Positions 25,458 to 33,456 of a stretch of DNA of 64,000 nt are shown one piece after another; positions within the stretch are counted from its first letter, which is position 1; each line of letters begins with the position of its first letter. Both the position numbers and the translations under genes were made by a program. The DNA is from an uncultured Ruminococcus sp. (GTDB lineage: Bacteria; Bacillota; Clostridia; Oscillospirales; Ruminococcaceae), in NCBI GenBank assembly GCA_946413815.1, contig CAMKMD010000010.1, forward strand, positions 22,197 to 86,196, in the 5' to 3' direction. The notes beneath the pieces are model-generated. The model did not search any database. It was not told the origin of the DNA and saw only the letters and a program-made list of their open reading frames with translations.

Positions 25458-27824
25458 TTATTCTGCTTCCTGTGCAACTACAAGCTTTCTGAGGAATACC
25501 TCATCGAAGCTGTCAACTCTTCCGTCGCCGTTGAAATCGAACTGGTCAGCTATCTCCTTGGAATCGAAATCAGCTATACCGAGCAGCATACGGTTAAGGC
25601 GTACAAGATGTGCGGCCTTGTATCTCTTGGCAGGTGTTGTGCCGTCGGGCTCAGTACCGCCTATGAGCTTGCCGCTTGCGTATACGCATACGTTATCGCA
25701 CTTCTCCGCAAGCTCAACACCGCCGACGATATCGTCGTAATCGCCCTCGAGCTCCTTGATGCCCTTGCGGCTCCAGTCATTGGTGCTGTCCCACTTGTCG
25801 CCGTAGTACATACCGATGATGAGCTGATACTTCTTGTTGGAATTGGCTATAGCGTAGCCGTCCCATGATATCTCAACATAGTAGATATCGTCCTTGTACT
25901 GCTTCGGCTGGGAGAGAGTTGCTGACTTGTCAGCCACCTCGGTCTCCACCTGATCGTAGGTCTTCTGGAGAACGAAGCTGCCGGGGATGCCGGAATTGTT
26001 CTCGAATTCCTTGATGCTGAAATAGTAGCGGATGGAGATATCATCATGGGGCTCAAGTGAATCGGTGTTCACGAAGAATGTCAGCTTGGTAACGCCTGCG
26101 CCTGTGGACTCCGGTGAATCCTGACAGTAGCCTGCAACCCAGAAGCTGTCGCCGGCAAAGATCTGTGTATCATCCTGCTTTTCAGCGGGGGGGAAGTTGG
26201 GCTCCGCCTTCATGGAGGAGTCGCCGTACCTTGCATAGAGTCCGGCAGAAGCGCCTGTGAATGCGGCGTTGTAGTCGATGGTTACCTCGTTGTATACCCA
26301 GTCAGCCGTTGTATCGCTGTGGTTGTCAGCCTGATCGGGGCCGCCTGCGAGAGCGCCCCAGAGTACGTGCTTCTGCTCGCCCGGATCCTCAGCCATGGTA
26401 AGGCCGGATGCGGCACGGTGATGGGGGTACTTTACTGCGTTGTCCGAATATCCTACAACATAGCATCGGTCAAGGGGATTGTCGCCGAGGATGTATTCCA
26501 TCTGTCCCTTTGCCCAGTCAGAGAAGCAGTAATCCGGGTTCTTGTCGTTGTATCTGTCCTTGCCCTTCTGATACTTGTCGTATACCAGAGCACAGAACTG
26601 AGCGGCTGTATTGTATCGGCAGCTGCCCCACTTGTCGAAGAAGAGGTATCCGCCGGCAGAGTATTTGCCCTTCTCGCCGTCACGGTAGGCATTGAGCGCC
26701 TTGGCCTCCATGTACCAGAAGTCTATATCCTCATAGGGATTGCGTCCGGCTGCTGTGCGGTATTCCTCGCATACCTCAGGGTATTCGTCCTGTATGCGGC
26801 CGAGGAGTATGGAAACGCCGTTCCACATATCGTTCCAGCAGAACACATATCCCGGAGGTGCATAGTAGTCAACATAGGGCAGGCAGGCCTCGAGGTAATC
26901 GTGATCCTTTGTTATGAGGTAGAGCCAGCAGGCTGCAAAGGAATAATCGTCCTCCCACTTGCTTGAGGTATAGAAGCTCGCAGGACCATCTCCGCCCTTG
27001 CCGACGCCCTTCTCGTTCCTTTCTGCGAACTCGAAGAGAGCCTTTGCGTAGTCGAGGCACTTGTCTGCATACTCCTTGTCTGTGTCTTTGAAGTTGAGGT
27101 AGTTGATAGCAAGAGCGGCAGCACTCTCGGAAACGTCATCCGTGGTCGGGAGATCGTCCGTTGCGAACCATGCAGGTCTTGCCATTGCATCTATCTCGGG
27201 AGACTGCCAGTAGCTGTGGTCGATAGCGCCGTCGCCTACCTGATAGCAGAAGGCTATTACCTTACCGGACTTGTCGCGGAAGGTGGAGCGCATGAAGTAG
27301 TCGCAGAAATGACGGCATATAGTCTCGATGTGCTCTGTCTGCTCTGCTGCCTCGTATGAATCACGGAACTCATAGTAGCCCCATGATACGGCAGATGCGG
27401 CATAGGCCTCCGGAAGGCCGAATTTTACGTGGTCGCCCGCATCGTGATATCCGCCCGATACGTCAACAGTGCCGTCGCCGTCCGGGTCGAGTATGTCCTT
27501 GTATTTTGCAATGAATGCCTCGGAAAGGTTAGTTCCCACCGACTGCTCATCCATCGGTCTCAGCGGCACCTTTGCATCATATACGTGGCAGTTGCCTCTC
27601 CACGGGAGCCGGTTCTTGCCCTCAACGTCAGTACCGCACATATTCGCATCGTAGAAGTGCAGCGAGTACTGCAGCAGCTTCGCCCAGTTCGCATCAACTT
27701 CATGATACTCAGCTACATCGGCCTGTGCCGGGCCGGCAGCTACAGCCGGTATCGAGCCCGGCAAGGCAGACACAAGTGTGGCTGCTCCCGCTGCTAAAGC
27801 GGTCATCCTTTTGTATATCTTCAT
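25458..27824 (-). CDS. Cellulosomal GH9 cellulase - CBM3-like - degenerate dockerin
   Basis: A 788-residue secreted cellulase. After the signal peptide (to about 30) comes a GH9 catalytic domain (about 40-540) with the nucleophile/base motif SGGYHDAGDHVKFG (Asp128 and Asp131), PHHRAASG and the terminal NEVTIDYNAAF carrying the acid Glu. A CBM3c-like module (about 560-710) follows. The C-terminal dockerin-like module (about 735-788) keeps only one calcium loop, DFNGDGRVDSFD. Its first half (AAHLVRLNRMLLGI) retains the helix but lacks the DxNxDG loop. ATG 27824 is preferred to an in-frame start 18 nt upstream because AAAGGAGG precedes it. Own promoter and terminator. Endo versus processive action is not assignable. 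Confidence 0.93.
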   Translation of the reverse strand: MKIYKRMTALAAGAATLVSALPGSIPAVAAGPAQADVAEYHEVDANWAKLLQYSLHFYDANMCGTDVEGKNRLPWRGNCHVYDAKVPLRPMDEQSVGTNLSEAFIAKYKDILDPDGDGTVDVSGGYHDAGDHVKFGLPEAYAASAVSWGYYEFRDSYEAAEQTEHIETICRHFCDYFMRSTFRDKSGKVIAFCYQVGDGAIDHSYWQSPEIDAMARPAWFATDDLPTTDDVSESAAALAINYLNFKDTDKEYADKCLDYAKALFEFAERNEKGVGKGGDGPASFYTSSKWEDDYSFAACWLYLITKDHDYLEACLPYVDYYAPPGYVFCWNDMWNGVSILLGRIQDEYPEVCEEYRTAAGRNPYEDIDFWYMEAKALNAYRDGEKGKYSAGGYLFFDKWGSCRYNTAAQFCALVYDKYQKGKDRYNDKNPDYCFSDWAKGQMEYILGDNPLDRCYVVGYSDNAVKYPHHRAASGLTMAEDPGEQKHVLWGALAGGPDQADNHSDTTADWVYNEVTIDYNAAFTGASAGLYARYGDSSMKAEPNFPPAEKQDDTQIFAGDSFWVAGYCQDSPESTGAGVTKLTFFVNTDSLEPHDDISIRYYFSIKEFENNSGIPGSFVLQKTYDQVETEVADKSATLSQPKQYKDDIYYVEISWDGYAIANSNKKYQLIIGMYYGDKWDSTNDWSRKGIKELEGDYDDIVGGVELAEKCDNVCVYASGKLIGGTEPDGTTPAKRYKAAHLVRLNRMLLGIADFDSKEIADQFDFNGDGRVDSFDEVFLRKLVVAQEAE

Positions 27825-27899
27825 GTTTTCCTCCTTTGGCATCAGCCTCGTGTACCCGCCCCCCTCCGGGCAGGTGTTTCCGATGTCCTCTATAACTCC

Positions 27900-27928
27900 A
27901 GTCTACCATATTTCCACCCCCGTGTCAA
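27900..27928 (-). promoter_or_regulatory. Sigma-A promoter of the GH9 gene
   Basis: Minus strand: TTGACA (27928-27923), a 17-bp spacer and TAGACT (27905-27900). The leader of about 75 nt can form an 8-bp hairpin (27854-27861 with 27868-27875, one G-U pair). Confidence 0.7.
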
Positions 27929-27957
27929 TCCAAAAAATGCGGATACGCAAACCGGCG

Positions 27958-28188
27958 GCCTTTGCAGTTATGTGATACCTCTGACAGACCGGTATTGAGG
28001 GCTCCGCCCTCAAACTCCCGCCAAAGGGACTCGTCCCTTTGGAATCCCACTGCAAAACCGGCCCTCCCCATAAATGGGGAGGGCCGGTTTTGAAATGAGA
28101 GTCCAGAGAGGTGAAACCTCTTTGGCAGGGGTGTGGGGGCAGCGCCCCCACTATCAGTACGCCGGAAGTATCATACACCGGCAAAGGC
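27958..28188. repeat. 231-bp multi-hairpin inverted-repeat element (MITE-like)
   Basis: It is bounded by GCCTTTGC (27958-27965) and GCAAAGGC (28181-28188). The two halves are diverged inverted copies. Stems in order: 8 bp (27995-28013), 10 bp (28021-28042), a perfect 18-bp central stem with 2-nt loop (28054-28091), 10 bp with one G-U (28103-28125) and 8 bp (28133-28151). It ends 2 nt from the ABC-F stop codon. No ORF lies inside. Confidence 0.75.
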
Positions 28189-28190
28189 TG

Positions 28191-29987
28191 TCAGTCTGCG
28201 TATTCGCCTCTTGCGATGCGTTCGGCGAGGTCGTTGAGGTAGACCCAGCGTTCCATCTTCTCCTCAAGCTTTGCTTCGAGGGCTTCCTTCTTCTCTGTAA
28301 GCTCCTGGAGCTTAACGTAGTCGGAGGAATTGGCAGCGATCTCCTTTCCGGCATCCTCGATCTGCTGTTCGAGTCCGGCGATCTCGTCATCTATCATATC
28401 GTAATCTCTCTGCTCCTTGAAGGAGAATTTCAGCTTGGTCCTGCCGGTATAGACTCTTTCCTTCTTCACCTTCGGAGCCTTTGATATGCCGCTTTCCGCC
28501 TCACTGCGCTCACGCACCTTTCCGGCGTAGTCGGAGTAGTTGCCGTTGTACCTTATGCACTCTCCGTCACGGAACTCAAAAATCTCCGTTGCCATCTTGT
28601 CGAGGAAATAGCGGTCATGGGATACAGCAATGACAGCACCGCCGAAGCTCTGCAGATAGTCCTCGAGAATGGTGAGGGTAGCGATATCAAGGTCATTGGT
28701 AGGCTCGTCAAGAAGGAGTATATTCGGCGCAGTCATGAGTATCTTCAGGAGATACAGTCTCTTGCGTTCTCCGCCGGAAAGCTTCTCTATGCGGTTCCAC
28801 TGGAGCTCCGAACTGAACATGAAGCGTTCGAGCATCTGCGAGGCTGTAACTGTGCCGTCAGGAGTCCTCACGATATCAGCAGTCTCCCTGATGTACTCTA
28901 TGACCCGCATGGTGGGGTCCATAGTCTCGCATTCCTGCGAGAAATAGCCTATATTGACAGTATCGCCGATGACTATGCTGCCCCTGTCCGGTCTCACCTC
29001 ACCGGTGAGCATACGCAGGAAGGTGCTCTTGCCTGCGCCGTTTCTTCCGACTATGCCTATACGTGCATCACGGGATATGATGTAGGAAAAGTCGGTTATC
29101 AGGGGCTTTCCGTCTATGCTCTTGGTGAGCCCCTCTATCTCTATGGTCTTCCTTCCGAGGCGGGTGGATACAGACTGGAGCTGCAGCTTTTCCGCCTCCG
29201 GTATGACCTCACGGTTCTTCAGTTCCTCAAAGCGCTCTATCCTGTCCTTGGATTTCGTACCTCTCGCACGGGGGCCGCGGCTTATCCATTCCAGCTCACG
29301 GCGGTAGAGTGACCGTGCCTTGCGCTCTGAAGCCTCAGCATCAGCCTCGCGCTGTGCCTTGTATTCAAGATAGCGGCTGTAGCTGCCCTCGCAGGTGTAG
29401 ACCTTTCCCCTTTCAACTTCGGCAATGCGGCTGCACACCTTGTTGAGGAAGTAACGGTCATGAGTGACCATGACTATAGCGCCGCGGTACTTCATAAGAA
29501 GCTCCTCCAGCATCTGAGCCGTCTCGTTATCTATGTGGTTGGTAGGCTCGTCGAGGAGAAGAACATCACTCGGCTGTATCAGTGCGGCCGCTATTCCGGC
29601 TCTTCGCTTCTCTCCTCCGGAGAGAGTGCTGATATCACGGCTGTGGTCAGGAAGCCCCATCTTGTCGAGTATTGCCTTTGCTTCGTACTCCTTCGATTCC
29701 TTCAGGTCAGCCGGCAGATGTGACAGCACCTGCTCAAGGATACTGCCGTGGTCATCAAATTCCGGTATCTGCGGGAGATAGGATATCCTGATGCCGTTCG
29801 TGCGTATCATCTCTCCGCTGTCAGGCTGCTCCGCTCCGGCAAGTATCCTCAGGAGGGTAGACTTTCCTGTGCCGTTTATTCCTATGATGCCGACCTTGTC
29901 GCCCTCGTTGAGATAGAAGGATACCTCATCGAGCACCTTCCTTTCCATGTAGGTCTTGGATATGTTCTGCGCTGTAAGTAATATCAA
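28191..29987 (-). CDS. ABC-F family ATPase (Uup/YdiF-like)
   Basis: A 598-residue soluble tandem ABC ATPase without membrane segments, of the ABC-F class that acts on ribosomes (translation factors or antibiotic target protection). Walker A motifs are GINGTGKST near 37 and GRNGAGKST near 340. The signatures LSGGEKRRAGIA and LSGGERKRLYLL each precede a LLLDEPTN Walker B. The linker region between the domains is charged, and the C-terminal 90 residues form a coiled coil (EQQIEDAGKEIAA...LTEKKEALEAKLEEKMERW). TTG 29987 is the chosen start because AGGAGAG lies 6-8 nt upstream and the product then begins ILLTAQNISKTY. A leader hairpin is present upstream. Confidence 0.9.
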   Translation of the reverse strand: MILLTAQNISKTYMERKVLDEVSFYLNEGDKVGIIGINGTGKSTLLRILAGAEQPDSGEMIRTNGIRISYLPQIPEFDDHGSILEQVLSHLPADLKESKEYEAKAILDKMGLPDHSRDISTLSGGEKRRAGIAAALIQPSDVLLLDEPTNHIDNETAQMLEELLMKYRGAIVMVTHDRYFLNKVCSRIAEVERGKVYTCEGSYSRYLEYKAQREADAEASERKARSLYRRELEWISRGPRARGTKSKDRIERFEELKNREVIPEAEKLQLQSVSTRLGRKTIEIEGLTKSIDGKPLITDFSYIISRDARIGIVGRNGAGKSTFLRMLTGEVRPDRGSIVIGDTVNIGYFSQECETMDPTMRVIEYIRETADIVRTPDGTVTASQMLERFMFSSELQWNRIEKLSGGERKRLYLLKILMTAPNILLLDEPTNDLDIATLTILEDYLQSFGGAVIAVSHDRYFLDKMATEIFEFRDGECIRYNGNYSDYAGKVRERSEAESGISKAPKVKKERVYTGRTKLKFSFKEQRDYDMIDDEIAGLEQQIEDAGKEIAANSSDYVKLQELTEKKEALEAKLEEKMERWVYLNDLAERIARGEYAD

Positions 29988-30008
29988 ATGATTCTCTCCT
30001 TTTACAGC

Positions 30009-30038
30009 ATCATGCAGGGACTCCCGCCCCTGCATGAT
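30009..30038 (-). promoter_or_regulatory. Leader hairpin of the ABC-F gene
   Basis: ATCATGCAGGG (30009-30019) and CCCTGCATGAT (30028-30038) form a perfect 11-bp stem with an 8-nt loop, 21 nt upstream of the TTG start. There is no T run in the direction of transcription, so it is not a plain terminator. Confidence 0.5.
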
Positions 30039-30059
30039 ACCGTATGTTTTTAATTAATG

Positions 30060-30581
30060 TCACCATTCCCTGACGGCCTGAAGCGCCTTTTCAAGGTACT
30101 CCCCCAGTGGCTCTATGGAGCTGTGTCCGCCGTGTGCGCTCACCGCCATAGCCGAGAGCCTTTCACAGTTCGGCATATTACCGGGTATGAGAGTGTCCTC
30201 GTCGCCGCATATGGTATATGCAAGAGGATTCTTCTCCACCGGTGAGAGCTCACGGTACTGCCTGATGAACTCCTCCGGCATACCCGAGGTATTTATCAGT
30301 TCCAGCTCTGCCGGAAAATAGCAGGGGTTCGTGAGTATGCAGGGGCGTGTGAATATACGGCTCAGCCTGTCCGCATACCAGCAGCCCAGACTCTGTCCGA
30401 CAAATAATGTCTCCTCCGGAGCTATCATGCCCGAAAGCCATGAGAGCAGTTCCTCCGGAGCCTTATCCTGATATGGCATCTTCGGGGATACTATCGTATC
30501 CGCAGGTACTATCCCGCAGAGCGCCTTGTAGTTTCTGTTGTCCGCAGCTCCCAGGAAGCCGTGCAGATTGAGTATTTTCAT
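30060..30581 (-). CDS. YqiA-like small alpha/beta hydrolase
   Basis: A 173-residue alpha/beta hydrolase resembling the UPF0227/YqiA esterases. Near the N-terminus is LNLHGFLG (oxyanion region), then nucleophile motif VGQSLGCWYA near 82, acid in CGDEDTLIPG near 129 and histidine in SAHGGHSSIEPL near 150. There is no signal peptide, so it is cytoplasmic. It begins 11 nt after the stop of the LRR/transglutaminase gene, with GGAGG immediately after that stop. It is therefore probably part of the same transcript. The substrate is unknown. Confidence 0.78.
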   Translation of the reverse strand: MKILNLHGFLGAADNRNYKALCGIVPADTIVSPKMPYQDKAPEELLSWLSGMIAPEETLFVGQSLGCWYADRLSRIFTRPCILTNPCYFPAELELINTSGMPEEFIRQYRELSPVEKNPLAYTICGDEDTLIPGNMPNCERLSAMAVSAHGGHSSIEPLGEYLEKALQAVREW

Positions 30582-30592
30582 ATCATCCTCCG

Positions 30593-33424
30593 TCAGTTTT
30601 CAGTATAGGCGGAAATATTCATCGTACCGCCCGTGGATATATAGGTATAGTAGCCGAGTATCGCCGTGGCATCGGCAGCGTTTATCTGTCCGTCCACATT
30701 CACGTCTGATACAAGTGTCTTTCTCTCGTCAAAGCTGCTGCCGGTGCTGACCGACATGAGGGAATACTCATCAAGGAGCATGGAAGCATCAGCGGAGGTT
30801 ATAAATCCGTCGCCGTCAACATCTCCCATCTTCAGCCTGCTCTTCTCCATGCGTGACATTGCAGCCGCAAGGTCTCCGGCAGAGGCCCTTCCGTTAAAGT
30901 CAAGGTCCGCCTTGATATCATACGTGTCCCCGGAGAGGAGTCTCTCGCGGATAGCCCTGATATCCTCATTGTCAAGGTCGCCGTCACTGTCCATATCGCC
31001 CATTACGTCCTTGCATTCCGGAAGCTCCTCACTCTGGAAGGAGTGCAGGGATGAAGGCTTCCCCAGTTTCCAGGTCTTGTGGTCGCCGCCGATAAGGTGC
31101 AGCTCGGCATCAGAGCGCAGGAACCAGTATTCGCTGCCCTCCGAGTCGTCCCAGGTAGTATCTATGTGGAAAGCCTTTCCATCCAGCATAGCAACGTTCC
31201 ATGAATGGATATTGTTCTCAACGAACCAGCTGTCTATGCCGGCAGCATTGAGAAGGAGGTTGAATGTCCTTGAATATCCCTCACATACTGCCACGCCGTC
31301 CATGAATACAGCTACATCCACATGATTTGCCGGGTCTTCAAGGTCAGTCTTTGCATAGGTGGTATTATCGCAAATCCAGTCATGGAGAGCCTTTGCCTTC
31401 TCGATATCGGACATGGTGTCGTCCGTGACCTCTGCCACCACTTCCTTTGCCTTGTTCTTTACGAAGTCGTCAATGAAGCCCACATTCTCAGCGCCGCCGA
31501 AATACCTGCGGACGAAATCATCGAGCTCCTCAGTGAATCCGGCAGAATCGCCATTTACCACCCGGATGCCGTTTATCGTTCTGAGCTTCGTACAGCCATC
31601 GAAGGAATCCGGCGCAAGCTCAGGCTCCTCGTCAAAATCGAAGCTTTCCAGCGAAGTACATAATGAGAAGGCATTCGGACCGATCTTGTGCTTTCCGCTC
31701 AGAGTAACTGTTTCAAGAGCCGGATTTTCCATGAAGGCGTTGCCGCCTACAGCAACATCTCCGCCTATCTTCACGCTTTTAAGGTTCGGGCAGCACCTTA
31801 CAGCAGCAAAGTCTATCAGTGAACAGTTGCTGCCGAGTTCAAGGCTCTTTATGCCTGTTTGGCTGAGTGCGTTCTCGCCTATGCGTATCTCCTTTATATC
31901 GGGAGAGAAGTTCAGCTCTGTGAGAGTAGGCAGTTCAACCAGAGCGCTGATCGTCAGATCAACGCAGTCGCCTGCCCCGAAGCTTATGGATTCTATCTTT
32001 CCGCTCACGCAGTGATTGCCGAGCTTGCAGTTTCCGGGGAACTTTATTTCCTTTATTCCCGTATCCCAGAAGACATGGCCGTCAAGCTCTATGGTATCGC
32101 TCTCTATAGTAACGCTTTCAAGATTTCTGCACCCATTGAAGGCGAAGGAGCCTATCTTTTTGATGTTCTCCGGTATCGTTATTTCTCTGAGGCGCAAGCT
32201 TTCTGCCAGACAGAAGCTCGGTATTTCGGAAGCAGCCTTCGGGAAAACAACTTTTTCGATCGTGCTGTATCCGAACTTAGGCATGGTGGTCAGATTTTCC
32301 GAGAATCTTAACTCCCTGATCATGCTATACTCATCAGTGGTATCCTGGTCATAATATACCCTCGGAAGGATGGAATATGCCGTCGGGAAATCATAGTATA
32401 CCGGAATGCCGTTGAACTCCTCCGGAAATTCAACTATCTCATCATTTCCGTTATACTCCGTTATCTTTGCAGTAACGCTGAGATCGTTGTGCAGTGTAAA
32501 AATAACAGTCCAGTCTCCCACATACATCTGTATCTCGGTACCCCTGCAGTTCATTCCGTAATACTCCACGAATTTGTCTTCAAATGGTGTATCGTCAAAT
32601 GCCGTTCCCGATATACCGATAATGCTGTCAGGAAGCACCACTTCCTTCAGTTTCGTGCATCTGTCGAAGCAGCAGTCCGGTATGAACCGTACACCGTCAG
32701 GAATAACTGCCTTTGTGATATCTGAATCACAGAAAGCACACTGTTCAATTTCACAAATTGTATCCGGCAGAGTCACACTTTCAAGCACACCTGAATAGGC
32801 AAAGCAATCTGCCCCGATGACCCTGACTTCTGCTCCGGCCACCTTTTCCGGAACAACGGCATTAATCTTTTTAGAGACATAATGTCCGTCAACGAGCTCC
32901 ATGAATTCGTCGTCGAAGTCACCTCCATAATAATTATCTGGTTTTCCGTCTCCGTTATAATCAAATTCTGATCTCTGATACTGGTATCTGCTGTTGATAA
33001 GCGAAAGTCCGTTTTCCCCGCCCATTTCTGTCCGGGCGAAGCTGTAGGTGATAGTACCATCTATCGCCAGATCGATATGATATACATCACTGAATTCAAG
33101 CAGATTGCCGTCGAAGCTTATGTTCTCGTCCGGCAGAGTGATACTGGAAACCTTCTGATTACAGTTATCAAAGATATGCGCTGATACCTCGGTGACCTTC
33201 GTCATGACGATATCATAGGGAATGCTTACATCTGTATTTTTGCCTGTATACTCTACCAGCTTCACGCCGTCTTCGGTCTTTTCGTATATCCAGTCCAGAT
33301 ACGCATACCGCGCCCCCGCCGCACTTGCCTGATATGGCTGTACAAAGCCGGAAATATTCCCGCCGAAGCCTGTCATTATGACTGCAAGAGCAGCTATACC
33401 GGCAATTATCCTCTTTCTGTCCAT
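30593..33424 (-). CDS. Secreted LRR_5 (BspA-like) - transglutaminase-like - double dockerin protein, copy 2
   Basis: A 943-residue secreted protein. After the signal peptide, BspA-type leucine-rich repeats (LRR_5) cover about 40-620, with units such as LREITIPENIKKIGSFAFNG. A transglutaminase-like core (about 670-780) has Cys in VAVCEGYS, His in NNIHSWN and Asp in FHIDTTWDD. Two dockerin-type modules follow (about 795-935), with four calcium loops: DMDSDGDLD, DLDFNGRAS, DVDGDGFIT and DVNVDGQIN. Each module precedes a helix. It is a paralogue of the next gene upstream and starts 33 nt after its stop. ATG 33424 is selected because GGAGGG lies upstream. It may modify or crosslink protein on the cellulosome; this is inference. 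Confidence 0.88.
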   Translation of the reverse strand: MDRKRIIAGIAALAVIMTGFGGNISGFVQPYQASAAGARYAYLDWIYEKTEDGVKLVEYTGKNTDVSIPYDIVMTKVTEVSAHIFDNCNQKVSSITLPDENISFDGNLLEFSDVYHIDLAIDGTITYSFARTEMGGENGLSLINSRYQYQRSEFDYNGDGKPDNYYGGDFDDEFMELVDGHYVSKKINAVVPEKVAGAEVRVIGADCFAYSGVLESVTLPDTICEIEQCAFCDSDITKAVIPDGVRFIPDCCFDRCTKLKEVVLPDSIIGISGTAFDDTPFEDKFVEYYGMNCRGTEIQMYVGDWTVIFTLHNDLSVTAKITEYNGNDEIVEFPEEFNGIPVYYDFPTAYSILPRVYYDQDTTDEYSMIRELRFSENLTTMPKFGYSTIEKVVFPKAASEIPSFCLAESLRLREITIPENIKKIGSFAFNGCRNLESVTIESDTIELDGHVFWDTGIKEIKFPGNCKLGNHCVSGKIESISFGAGDCVDLTISALVELPTLTELNFSPDIKEIRIGENALSQTGIKSLELGSNCSLIDFAAVRCCPNLKSVKIGGDVAVGGNAFMENPALETVTLSGKHKIGPNAFSLCTSLESFDFDEEPELAPDSFDGCTKLRTINGIRVVNGDSAGFTEELDDFVRRYFGGAENVGFIDDFVKNKAKEVVAEVTDDTMSDIEKAKALHDWICDNTTYAKTDLEDPANHVDVAVFMDGVAVCEGYSRTFNLLLNAAGIDSWFVENNIHSWNVAMLDGKAFHIDTTWDDSEGSEYWFLRSDAELHLIGGDHKTWKLGKPSSLHSFQSEELPECKDVMGDMDSDGDLDNEDIRAIRERLLSGDTYDIKADLDFNGRASAGDLAAAMSRMEKSRLKMGDVDGDGFITSADASMLLDEYSLMSVSTGSSFDERKTLVSDVNVDGQINAADATAILGYYTYISTGGTMNISAYTEN

Positions 33425-33456
33425 AATAATCCCTCCTTGTCTGTCACAATACGATG

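Noticed and set aside
27958..28188. Palindromic element considered as a transposase-encoding IS
   Set aside because: It is only 231 bp, has no open frame and no transposase motif, so at most a non-autonomous element.
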